DNA of 64,000 nt from Desulfatibacillum aliphaticivorans DSM 15576 (GTDB lineage: Bacteria > Desulfobacterota > Desulfobacteria > Desulfobacterales > Desulfatibacillaceae), in contig NZ_AUCT01000008.1 of the NCBI RefSeq assembly GCF_000429905.1, positions 193,582 to 257,581 on the forward strand, in the 5' to 3' direction. Made by a program: the position numbers and the translations under genes. Shown piece by piece: positions 17,188 to 25,127 of this stretch (position 1 is the stretch's first letter; each line of letters starts with the position of its first letter). The notes beneath the pieces were generated by a model. That model was not told the DNA's origin. It searched no databases and was given only the letters and a program-made list of their open reading frames with translations.

Positions 17188-18219
17188 TTATACGCCGGAA
17201 AAATTTTGAGCCACCCATTCATCCACTTTCATCCATTCACTAAAAAGCCATATCCTGCGCTCTTGCCGCCCGGAGGGGATCTCGCAGGCGGGGATCCGCC
17301 AGAAGGCGACCTTAACGGTTTTGCCTATGAGGGCGCCTTGCCAGAACTCGCTGAAATTGGCCGAGCCTTCAAACCCCGTGTGGACGCAGACGACGATGTC
17401 AGCGTCCGGCGCCGCCTCCGTAATGGCGGAAAAACCCCCAATACGGGGAGGGAGGACATGGGTGAACTTCGCCGCCATGCTCGAGATGACAGGTGTTTCT
17501 TGCTCTTTGAAGCGCTTTTGAATTTTTTCCAGCTTATGCTGTTGAAAGCGGGTGCCTTCGGGATAGATCAGGATGCCGTCCCGGGAGGACATATCCCTGG
17601 ACAGGTCCTTGATCGCCGCTAATTCCCGGTCCGTGGTCTTGCCATCTCTTTGCACAAACACGTTTGGAATCCGGTTTCCAACCACGTCCAGGCAGGGATC
17701 CCAAAGCAACTCCTGCTTTAAAACAAACCGTAAACGCATCTTGAAACTTTTTGCCACCAGAACCGAAGCCAGCACGGTGTCGGCGGTGCTGGCATGGCGT
17801 ATCATGAGGACCATGGGACCGGGAAAGGCGCACTCGGCGCCTTCGGTTTCCAGCTTGACGGAGAATATGAAAAAGGCGCCCTTAAGGAGCGCTGAAGCCC
17901 AGAGGGATTGGAGGGCGTAATTTGCCTTGACGAAAAACCTCCTGTTTCTTCCCAGCCAGACGCCGCTGAACAGCCAAATCAAAAAAGCAGCGGCCAAGCC
18001 CAATATCTCGCAATTCAAATACAGCACAAAAAAAAGAATGCAGCGGAACCTCGCCCCGAACTTTCTCAGCGGCCGGAGCCAATCCATGACGCCTACAATA
18101 ATCAGGATGAGGGGCAGAGTCCCGGTCATTAAACCCCACAATAAAAAATAGAGCGTTATTGAAATGCACCTGCGTTTCCACTTAGCAAAAAAACGGTCTT
18201 TGGAAGGGTCGGTTATCAT
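17188..18219 (-). CDS. Membrane-bound lysophospholipid/glycerol-phosphate acyltransferase (PlsC family)
   Basis: 343 residues from the ATG at 18219, supported by AGGGGG upstream; a longer frame to 18327 has none. Two or three hydrophobic segments cover about the first 110 residues. The acyltransferase domain has RHASTADT (the catalytic HX4D motif) and IYPEGTRF (the substrate-binding EGTR motif), plus PNVFVQRDGK. It would transfer an acyl group to a lysophospholipid or related acceptor at the inner membrane. It resembles the long 'LCLAT-like' acyltransferases more than housekeeping PlsC (about 250 residues). It is alone in its transcript. Confidence 0.87.
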   Translation of the reverse strand: MITDPSKDRFFAKWKRRCISITLYFLLWGLMTGTLPLILIIVGVMDWLRPLRKFGARFRCILFFVLYLNCEILGLAAAFLIWLFSGVWLGRNRRFFVKANYALQSLWASALLKGAFFIFSVKLETEGAECAFPGPMVLMIRHASTADTVLASVLVAKSFKMRLRFVLKQELLWDPCLDVVGNRIPNVFVQRDGKTTDRELAAIKDLSRDMSSRDGILIYPEGTRFQQHKLEKIQKRFKEQETPVISSMAAKFTHVLPPRIGGFSAITEAAPDADIVVCVHTGFEGSANFSEFWQGALIGKTVKVAFWRIPACEIPSGRQERRIWLFSEWMKVDEWVAQNFSGV

Positions 18220-18691
18220 GATTTTTCCCCCTGTAACCAAATACTGAGATGATGCAGCAAGGACTTTAATCGGCAATAGCATAGGGAAATATGGCCGCAG
18301 CGATGCGTCCTTTGGTGCGACCGGCAAATCAAAAACAGAGAAGCGATATCATATTATGCCGGCAGGCTATCAGAAATTACCCCGGAGGGATAGAGTTAAT
18401 GCATGAATCACGAATAATTATTAATACCATTTCGTCTTAAACTACAATGAAACAGCTTCTTGGAAAATATCGCAGGCGGATTTGGCGGAAATATTCCAAA
18501 GGATAAAACGGCCGGAGCGTTGAGGCTTGGAACCTTGACCCCAGCCGGGGGTCTTGGAGTGTGTCCGGCATGGCCTTGACAAGGGCTTCAATTAATATTT
18601 AACTAAATTAAACTCAAGTTATTATTCAAAATTTATGCTTGATTTCAATATTTTATCAATTTGCTATCTTATTATAGGATGTCCCCGAAAA
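18220..18691. other. Intergenic stretch, no gene seen
   Basis: About 470 bases with mixed composition and a strongly AT-rich 3' half (18580-18680). GGATGTCCCC at 18677-18686 recurs as its reverse complement at 30252-30261 beside the transposase remnant. No frame with a credible start was found. Confidence 0.5.
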
Positions 18692-18889
18692 TCAATACAC
18701 GTTTTTTAAGGCGTCTGATAGGTCAGACAGTTCTTGCTTTGTCCCAGTGATTGTAATGGTCTTGGTTCCTTTGGGCGTTTTTTGAGTAACCGACAAATTT
18801 CTCGACTGAAGCATCTGCTGTATTTCTTGATGCGAGATGTTAATTACATGGGGACCCTCACTTGTACTGTATTTGATTTCAATTTTCAC
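18692..18889 (-). CDS. Small hypothetical protein
   Basis: 65 residues from a GTG at 18889 with TAGGAG seven bases upstream. The product is hydrophilic, alternates beta-like strands (IEIKYS, KTITITGT) with a Gln-rich helix, and has no Cys, signal peptide or TM segment. I recognise no family. It stands alone in an AT-rich pocket between PlsC and the beta-oxidation operon, so it may belong to an acquired segment. A good ribosome site and a compact fold-like pattern support it as real. Confidence 0.55.
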   Translation of the reverse strand: MKIEIKYSTSEGPHVINISHQEIQQMLQSRNLSVTQKTPKGTKTITITGTKQELSDLSDALKNVY

Positions 18890-19146
18890 TTTACACTCCT
18901 ATAATCATGAACCCCATACACATCAAAATGAGTGTATTTTATATACAAAAGGGCTGAGGAATAATAAAAATACTACTTAAATTGTAGTATAAATAATTCT
19001 TATATGTCAATATTAATTAAATTTTTTGGGAATATTAAAGGATGCCGCTTCGCGGCTTGATTTGTTGGGTTTCACTGGGCTTTACCCAAGCTATAGTTTT
19101 GCCAAGGCAATGCTGGATTCCCAACAAGGACGCCCGGAAATGCAAT

Positions 19147-19170
19147 GAGGGCGCAGCAAGCACCGCCCCT
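19147..19170 (+). repeat. Dispersed intergenic repeat, family B, copy 1
   Basis: 24 bases, GAGGGCGC, a GCAAGCA middle, then CGCCCCT. 22 of 24 bases match the copy at 30205-30228. The ends can pair as GGGCG/CGCCC. Confidence 0.65.
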
Positions 19171-19307
19171 ACAGCCGCCAGGCGCTTGAGAATGGCAAAT
19201 ACAAATTTTACTGCCTTTGCGCGCAGCGCCATTGAAACGTTTTGATCAAACTTTTTCAAAAGTTTGCCGCCGGAGGCAAATCCTTTTGCTTTTTGCAGTA
19301 AACGAAA

Positions 19308-19343
19308 ACAGGGCCGTAACGCCTTATTGGCGTCCGGCCCTGT
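19308..19343 (-). terminator. Intrinsic terminator of the beta-oxidation operon
   Basis: A long stem: ACAGGGCCG and CGGCCCTGT outside, AACGCC/GGCGT inside, with a five-base loop. On the minus strand it is followed by TTTTCGTTT. It lies about 110 bases after the acyl-CoA dehydrogenase stop. Confidence 0.7.
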
Positions 19344-19456
19344 GATCCCGAAAATAGCTTTTATGCAATGTTTTAAAGCTGCTGCAGTCCCCCCCAGGAC
19401 TTGACGGCTTCGGCGCCTATCATGGCGAACGCGGGAGGCCTCCGAAGCCCCATCAT

Positions 19457-20599
19457 TTACAGCCCCATAAATCTTGCCGCCACTATCTTCATGACTTCGT
19501 TGGTTCCAGCAAAAATAGGCAGGATGCGGATATCCCGCATGGCCTGCGCCAGGCCGAGGCTTTCCGCCATGGCGGGTTCGCCCACGATGCTGATGGCCCT
19601 GTCAATGGTGCGTTTGGCCAGGTCCGTGGTCCAGTATTTGGCCATGGAGACTTCCACCACCACCTGCTCTCCGGCCACGTGCTCGGCGATGAGCTTATCC
19701 AGGAATGCCCGGCCGAGTTTGGCCTCGGTGGCCATTTCCACCAGTTCAAACTGGATGGCCTGGAACTTGCTCAAAGGCTTGCCGTTGCGGGTGGTTTCCT
19801 TGCAGTACTGGATCATTCTTTCGGTCATCTGCTCTGCGGCGACGACCGCGCCGATGGCGCAAATGAGCCTTTCCTGCTGCAGTTTCTGCATGAGGATGAT
19901 GAACCCGCCGCCTTTTTGGCCCAAAAGGTTTTCCTTGGGAATGCGGCATTTGGAAAAAAAGAGCTCCGACGTATCCTGGCTGTTGAAGCCCATCTTGTCC
20001 AGATGGCGTCCGCGCTCGAATCCCGGGCGATCCCCTTCCACCAGATACAGGGAAATGGCTTCGTAGGGATTTTCCACGTTGGGGTCCCTGGCCGCCACCA
20101 CGCACAGGTTGGTGTTGATGCCGTTGGAGATAAAGGTTTTGGTTCCGTCGATAATAATGTCGTCCCCGTCCTCGACCGCCGTGGTGGACATGGAGGAAAG
20201 GTCGGACCCTGTGCCCGGTTCGGTCATGGCGACGGAGGATATGATTTCTCCGCTCACGCAGCCGGGCAGGAATTTCTTTTTCTGCTCTTCGGTGCCGAAG
20301 GTTTCGATGTAGGGCACCACGATGTCGCTGTGCAGCCCCAGGGTCAGGCCGCAGAAGCCGGTTTTGCCGATTTCTTCGGTGATGATGACCGAGTACAGAA
20401 AATCCATGCCGTGGCCGCCGTATTCCTTGGGCGTGGCCGTGCACAGATAGCCGTTGCGCCCCAGATCCCGCCATACTTCGGGAGGCACGATGTGGTCCGC
20501 TTCCCATTGCGGGATGTGCGGAATCACATTCTCGGCCAAATAAGCCCGAAACTGCTCGCGAAACGCGTGATGCTCCGGGGTGTATTGCAAGATTTCCAT
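19457..20599 (-). CDS. Acyl-CoA dehydrogenase, long-chain (LCAD) type
   Basis: 380 residues, full ACAD length, starting behind GGAGAATATAAT at 20599. AMTEPGTGSDLSS and DGTKTFISNG form the FAD/substrate middle domain. The C-terminal PIFAGTNEVMK lacks the Glu used as base by short- and medium-chain enzymes, while QQERL (E243) aligns with the catalytic Glu region of mammalian LCAD, as does the whole C-terminus. It would make the 2-enoyl-CoA from a long or branched acyl-CoA and pass electrons to ETF. It is the last gene of the operon; hydratase, dehydrogenase and thiolase are encoded upstream. Confidence 0.92.
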   Translation of the reverse strand: MEILQYTPEHHAFREQFRAYLAENVIPHIPQWEADHIVPPEVWRDLGRNGYLCTATPKEYGGHGMDFLYSVIITEEIGKTGFCGLTLGLHSDIVVPYIETFGTEEQKKKFLPGCVSGEIISSVAMTEPGTGSDLSSMSTTAVEDGDDIIIDGTKTFISNGINTNLCVVAARDPNVENPYEAISLYLVEGDRPGFERGRHLDKMGFNSQDTSELFFSKCRIPKENLLGQKGGGFIILMQKLQQERLICAIGAVVAAEQMTERMIQYCKETTRNGKPLSKFQAIQFELVEMATEAKLGRAFLDKLIAEHVAGEQVVVEVSMAKYWTTDLAKRTIDRAISIVGEPAMAESLGLAQAMRDIRILPIFAGTNEVMKIVAARFMGL

Positions 20600-20702
20600 A
20601 TTATATTCTCCAGAAAAACTCCGGGCTGGGCATGCGTTGCGTCTATTGCCAAGGCGCTGTCATTTACGAGGCTCAAACGTCAAACGTAGATTTGACCCCA
20701 TT

Positions 20703-21020
20703 TTAGAGAGCGGCGGAAAACGACCCTCCCTGATCGTCAAAGGCGGTGATGGAAGAATACAGCTTCCATTCCTCATCATCCATATTGCAGTAGAAGGCCG
20801 CCGCCTCTCCGGGCTGAATCACCTGGCCGCCGGGCGGATACACGGTGGTAAGCTCCACCTGTTTTTCGCCTGCATCCAGGACAAAGCGGCTGAGCGCTTT
20901 AACCGGTTTTTCGCCAGCATTTTTCACTTGGATTTCCAGGTTTTGGTCGGGCAGGTTGCAGCATTTGAACCCGATGACGTCCTCAACGCTGGAATTCATG
21001 ATGGCCTTGACTTCGAGCAT
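20703..21020 (-). CDS. Small conserved-looking hypothetical protein in the beta-oxidation operon
   Basis: 105 residues from the ATG at 21020, eight bases after AGAGG; the in-frame TTG two codons earlier is less likely. The pattern of short hydrophobic strands (LEIQVKNAGEKPVKAL, QVELTTVYPPG) suggests a small immunoglobulin-like beta sandwich. It has no signal peptide and no catalytic motif I recognise. It lies 60 bases after the thiolase stop and 103 before the dehydrogenase, in the same orientation, so it probably belongs to the operon. The function is unknown. Confidence 0.65.
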   Translation of the reverse strand: MLEVKAIMNSSVEDVIGFKCCNLPDQNLEIQVKNAGEKPVKALSRFVLDAGEKQVELTTVYPPGGQVIQPGEAAAFYCNMDDEEWKLYSSITAFDDQGGSFSAAL

Positions 21021-21080
21021 GCCCAATGCCTCTGGGTAAACGGCCCCGGGCCGCCAAGGCGGTCCGGGGCCGCGGATGGG

Positions 21081-22292
21081 TTATCCGTCGTATTTTCCGA
21101 CTATGGAAATGGCGCAAACGTTCTGGAACGGGAAGCCGCCCAGGTTGTGCGTGAGGCCCAGCCTGGGATTTTCGATCTGGCGTTCCCCGGCCTTTCCATG
21201 GAGTTGCAGGTACATTTCGTACAGCATGCGAAGTCCGGAAGCGCCGATGGGGTGGCCGAAGCACTTGAGGCCGCCATCCACCTGGCAGGGGACTCCGCCG
21301 CCTTTGAGGTCATAGAAGCCGTCCATGATGTCCTTGACCGCCTGGCCCCTTTCGGAGATATGGAGGTCTTCCATGGTCACCAACTCGGTGATGGAGAAGC
21401 AGTCATGCACTTCCATCATGGAGATTTCCTCCCTGGGGTTGGTGATGCCGGCTTCTTCGTAAGCCTTGACGCTGGCGTGGCTGGTGGTCATGAAATGATC
21501 GCCGTCCCAGTCATTGTATCCCACTTCCTCGCCGGAGGACAAGGCAAGCTGCAGGGCCTTGACCGTGATGAAATCCTTTTTGCCCATCTTCTTGGCGATT
21601 TCAGGCGTGGTGACAATGGCGCACGCCGAACCGTCGGACACGCCGCAGCAGTCAAAGAGTCCCAAGGGAGAGGCGATGATGGGCGCCGCCATGATCTGGT
21701 CTTCGGTGACTTTCTTCTGCAGGTGAGCCTTGGGGTTCAAGACGCCGTTGTCGTGGCTTTTGGCGGAGACGTGCGCCATGGCCCGTTTGAGGTCTCCGTC
21801 GGGGATCTTGTACTTGGCGGCGTAAGCGCTGGCGAGCTGGGCAAAGGAGCCCGGGGCCGTCAGCATGGGCCACCACTGCCACATGAGGGAGCCGGCGTTG
21901 GAGCCGCCGCCCGGCAGTCCGCCGTAACCGGTGTCTTTCAGCTTTTCCACGCCCAGAGCCAGGCAGATGTCATAGGCCCCGGAGGCGACCGCGTACACGG
22001 CGCCGCGGAAGGCTTCCGTACCGGTGGCGCAGTAGTTTTCCACCCTGGTGCAGGGGATGAAAGGCAGGCGCAGGGTTGTGGACAGCGGCACTGCGGACTT
22101 GCCTACGTTGACTTCATCCAGGCACGTGCCGAACCATGCGGCCTGGATTTCCTTTTTCTCAATTCCAGCGTCTTGTATACATTCCTGAAAAGCTTCCACC
22201 ATCAGTTCTTCGGCGCCCACGTCCCAGCGTTCGCCGAAACGGGTGCATCCCATGCCGATGATAGCGACTTTATCTTTAATTCCAGTAGCCAT
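21081..22292 (-). CDS. Thiolase of the SCP-x type (acyl-CoA acetyltransferase)
   Basis: 403 residues with a strong AGGAGGG ribosome site. The nucleophilic cysteine is C88 in VENYCATGTEA, followed by EVHDCF (H296) and CFGHPIGASG (H347), the SCP-x thiolase motif set. It lacks the classical CNRFCSSG context of FadA. It cleaves 3-ketoacyl-CoA with CoA. SCP-x-type thiolases often work with a DUF35 OB-fold partner, as in the BbsAB thiolase; such a domain is fused into the protein encoded 16 bases upstream, suggesting a complex. All catalytic residues are intact. Confidence 0.9.
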   Translation of the reverse strand: MATGIKDKVAIIGMGCTRFGERWDVGAEELMVEAFQECIQDAGIEKKEIQAAWFGTCLDEVNVGKSAVPLSTTLRLPFIPCTRVENYCATGTEAFRGAVYAVASGAYDICLALGVEKLKDTGYGGLPGGGSNAGSLMWQWWPMLTAPGSFAQLASAYAAKYKIPDGDLKRAMAHVSAKSHDNGVLNPKAHLQKKVTEDQIMAAPIIASPLGLFDCCGVSDGSACAIVTTPEIAKKMGKKDFITVKALQLALSSGEEVGYNDWDGDHFMTTSHASVKAYEEAGITNPREEISMMEVHDCFSITELVTMEDLHISERGQAVKDIMDGFYDLKGGGVPCQVDGGLKCFGHPIGASGLRMLYEMYLQLHGKAGERQIENPRLGLTHNLGGFPFQNVCAISIVGKYDG

Positions 22293-22307
22293 GATGCGTC
22301 CCTCCTG

Positions 22308-25040
22308 TTATTTGGCGGTGAACAGTTTGTCGATGAGCTGGGATTTCATGACGTCGCCTTCGATCTTGAGCTTGCCGGAGTTGAACGCCGTCATGGGGTT
22401 CAGGGTTCCGGAAATCATGCCTACAAAATCGGCGTCTTCCATGATAATCGTGCAGGTCGCCTTGCCGGCCTTGCCTTCAGCCACCGTGCAGGTCTTGTCC
22501 TTGACCGTCACGTTCCATTCTCCGCCATTGCCGCCGGAAATGTTGAACTGAAACACCACGTCCACGCCTTCGGCCTTATCGGCATTGAATGTGTCGGCCA
22601 TACCGGCGAAGATGTCGGCGGGCTTGATTTCGCCGCCTGCAGCGGGAGCTGCGGCTTCGGCGGCCGGAGCCGGCGGGGAGAGCATATCAAACATGGCTGT
22701 ATTGAGGTCGTTAAGCTCCTTGGCCCCTTCCATGCTGTTGATGGCTTCCCAGTTATCGGCAATGTCTTCCAGGGTCGGAGGCGTATCGCCTTCTCCGAGT
22801 TGTACGGAAGGACCGGTCATGACGGCGGCCCGGTTGAAGTATCCCATGCCTGCGTTGAAGATCTGGCCGGATTCCTTGCAGTCTTCGGAGGCAAGGTACA
22901 GCACCATGGGAGACACGAACTCAGGCTTCATCTTGGCGAAAATCTCGGGCGGCATGATGTCTTCGGTGAGACGGGAGGCCGCGAGAGGCGCCACGGTGTT
23001 GACCTTGATGTTGTATTTTGCGCCTTCCAGCTTGAGGGTGTTCATGAAGCCCACCAAGGCCATTTTGGCGGCCGAGTAGTTGGTCTGGCCGAAGTTGCCG
23101 TAAAGGCCTGCGGCGGAGGTGGTCATGATGATGCGGCCGAAACCCTGCTGCTTCATGATGGAGAAGGCGGGCTTGGTCACATTGTAGGCGCCGTGCAAAT
23201 GCACTGCCATGACGGCGTTCCAGTTTTCGGGCTCCATCTTGAGGAAGGACTTGTCCCGGAGGATGCCCGCGTTGTTGATGACGATGTCAATCCGGCCGAA
23301 TGCGTCGATGGCGCTTTGGATGATGGCTGCGCCGCCTTCGGGGGTGGCCACGTTGTCGTAGTTGGCGACTGCTTCGCCGCCCATTTCCTTGATTTCCTCG
23401 ACCACGTTGTCCGCCGGGCTGGCGCTGCCGCCGCCGGAGCCGTCACGGGCGCCGCCCAGGTCGTTGACCACCACTTTGCAGCCCCGGGAGGCCAGTTCCA
23501 GGGCGTAGGTTCTGCCCAGGCCGCCGCCGGCGCCGGTGATAACGGCCACGCGATCGTTGAAATTGATTTTATCCATTTCCGCGGCTGCGCCCGGAACCGG
23601 GGTTGCCTTCCAGAAATAATTGCGGAAGCCGCGATCCTTATCCCAGCAGCGGAGGCGGAAGACCATCTTCATGGGCAGGCCCACGCGGATTTCCTCCTGA
23701 TCGCAGTCGGTGAAGTCGGCCATCATGCGGCCGCCGCCCTCAAACTGGATGAGGCCGTATTTGTTGGGCGGCTCAAAGGACACGGACAGCATGTCGGCGG
23801 TAAAGGTTTTGACCTTGGCCGGAGTGTCGATGAATTCCTGCTCGTCCTGGCTATAGAAGGCGCCGCACTCGGGATTCACACAGATATCCTGTTTGGGGAA
23901 CTGCTTGGTTCCGCATTCGCGGCACTTGCCGCCCACCAGGCCCAGGAGCATTTTGCGCTTCCGCCACAGGACGGTCATGGCGGTCTGGGTTTCCGCTTCC
24001 GCACGGATGCCCATTTCGTTTTCCAGGAGGCCGCGGAAGATCAAGTACTTGGCGTAATTGTCCACGATCTTTTTGTTGGCGATGGTTCCTGCAAATCCGT
24101 CGCGCTCCGCCAGGTCGGCGATTTTATCCGTGACCTTGAAGACCAGGGCGTCCACGCCGTGGCCGTAACCGGCCACCACGATGATGTCGCCGGCTTTGGC
24201 GCCGTCCAGGGCGGAGGCCAGCATCACAAAGGGATGGGCCACGCCGCACTCGCCGCATTCCTTATGCAGGTTGCCGATGACCTGTTCCGGGGTTGCGCCC
24301 AGTTTTTTGGCGATCTTTTTATGTTCTGCGCCGAAGAAGCAGGGATAGATCAGCTTGCTGACGTCGCCGATAGCCACGCCGGCTTTTTCCATGGCGCCGG
24401 TGATGGCCTTGGGGATGAAATTGCTGTAGCCCATGTCCCTGGCCCAGCGTTCTTCCCACACATAGTCAAAGCGGTTGGATGCGCCGCGATAGTGATCGTT
24501 GAAGTCGTGGGATTCGGAATAGGAGCCCAGGAATTCCGCGATTACGTCGTCGCCGTTGCCGACGGCCATGGAAGCCGCGCCATCGCCGAACCACATTTCG
24601 TAAAAATAGGCGCCCTTGGTCTCCCGCTTGTCGGAAGCGGTGACCAGGATGTTTTTCTTGTTACCGCCGGACACGGCGTCCAGGGCCGTAATCAGGGCGG
24701 AAGTGCCTGCTTTTTGGGAGCCCACAACGTCCGTGGCCAGAAGGCCGTCGGACAGATTCAGGGCTTCCTTGATAACGCCCGCGTTCTGCCTGTCGGAGAA
24801 AGGCAGGGTGGTGGAGGCCAGGTAAACGGCGTCCAGTTTCGATTTATCCATCCCCTTGAGGCAGTCCTGGGAAGCGGACACAGCCATGGTGAGGGCGTCT
24901 TCGTCCCAGTTGCACATGGACCTTTCGCCCTGGGCCACCACCATGATGGCCGGTGCGAACCAGCCCATGCTCTGGAAAATGGCCATACGGTCCAACCTCA
25001 AGCGAGGAATGTATGCTCCATATGAGGTGATGCCTATCAT
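22308..25040 (-). CDS. Fusion: HMG-CoA-synthase-like + Zn-ribbon/DUF35 + SDR dehydrogenase + SCP2
   Basis: 910 residues, four domains. 1-345: thiolase fold of the HMG-CoA synthase type (WDEDALTMAV; LDGAKAGDIIVVAGYG), but the nucleophile position reads GSQKAGTSAL with Q109 instead of Cys. 365-485: zinc ribbon (C373, C376, C387, C392) plus OB-fold DUF35. 492-745: MFE-2-type 3-hydroxyacyl-CoA dehydrogenase with GAGGGLGR and YSAAK. About 810-910: SCP2 lipid-binding domain ending in KLFTAK. The SDR should oxidise 3-hydroxyacyl-CoA with NAD; SCP2 may hold the acyl chain; DUF35 may serve the adjacent thiolase. The HMGS-like part is probably not a condensing enzyme. The start at 25040 follows GGAGAGGAAC. 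Confidence 0.9.
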   Translation of the reverse strand: MIGITSYGAYIPRLRLDRMAIFQSMGWFAPAIMVVAQGERSMCNWDEDALTMAVSASQDCLKGMDKSKLDAVYLASTTLPFSDRQNAGVIKEALNLSDGLLATDVVGSQKAGTSALITALDAVSGGNKKNILVTASDKRETKGAYFYEMWFGDGAASMAVGNGDDVIAEFLGSYSESHDFNDHYRGASNRFDYVWEERWARDMGYSNFIPKAITGAMEKAGVAIGDVSKLIYPCFFGAEHKKIAKKLGATPEQVIGNLHKECGECGVAHPFVMLASALDGAKAGDIIVVAGYGHGVDALVFKVTDKIADLAERDGFAGTIANKKIVDNYAKYLIFRGLLENEMGIRAEAETQTAMTVLWRKRKMLLGLVGGKCRECGTKQFPKQDICVNPECGAFYSQDEQEFIDTPAKVKTFTADMLSVSFEPPNKYGLIQFEGGGRMMADFTDCDQEEIRVGLPMKMVFRLRCWDKDRGFRNYFWKATPVPGAAAEMDKINFNDRVAVITGAGGGLGRTYALELASRGCKVVVNDLGGARDGSGGGSASPADNVVEEIKEMGGEAVANYDNVATPEGGAAIIQSAIDAFGRIDIVINNAGILRDKSFLKMEPENWNAVMAVHLHGAYNVTKPAFSIMKQQGFGRIIMTTSAAGLYGNFGQTNYSAAKMALVGFMNTLKLEGAKYNIKVNTVAPLAASRLTEDIMPPEIFAKMKPEFVSPMVLYLASEDCKESGQIFNAGMGYFNRAAVMTGPSVQLGEGDTPPTLEDIADNWEAINSMEGAKELNDLNTAMFDMLSPPAPAAEAAAPAAGGEIKPADIFAGMADTFNADKAEGVDVVFQFNISGGNGGEWNVTVKDKTCTVAEGKAGKATCTIIMEDADFVGMISGTLNPMTAFNSGKLKIEGDVMKSQLIDKLFTAK

Positions 25041-25127
25041 AGTTCCTCTCCTTATATCTTTGGTGTTTCGTAATCTTGGTTGTTCCGGCCCTTTATTTAA
25101 AAAGGAGCCTTGTTCGGGTTTGGGACT

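Larger units (their letters stand above)
18890..19456. other. Intergenic stretch with a repeat and a terminator
   Basis: About 570 bases. 18900-19030 is very AT-rich; 19040-19260 is GC-rich spacer with a family B repeat; 19308-19343 is the terminator of the acyl-CoA dehydrogenase operon. Overlapping short frames on both strands at 19035-19259 mirror one another and are not called. Confidence 0.55.

Noticed and set aside
20580..25025. A 1481-codon open frame on the plus strand
   Set aside because: It lies antisense to the thiolase and fusion genes, which have clear domains and ribosome sites; the His/Gly/Val-rich product is the usual shadow of GC-rich codon use.
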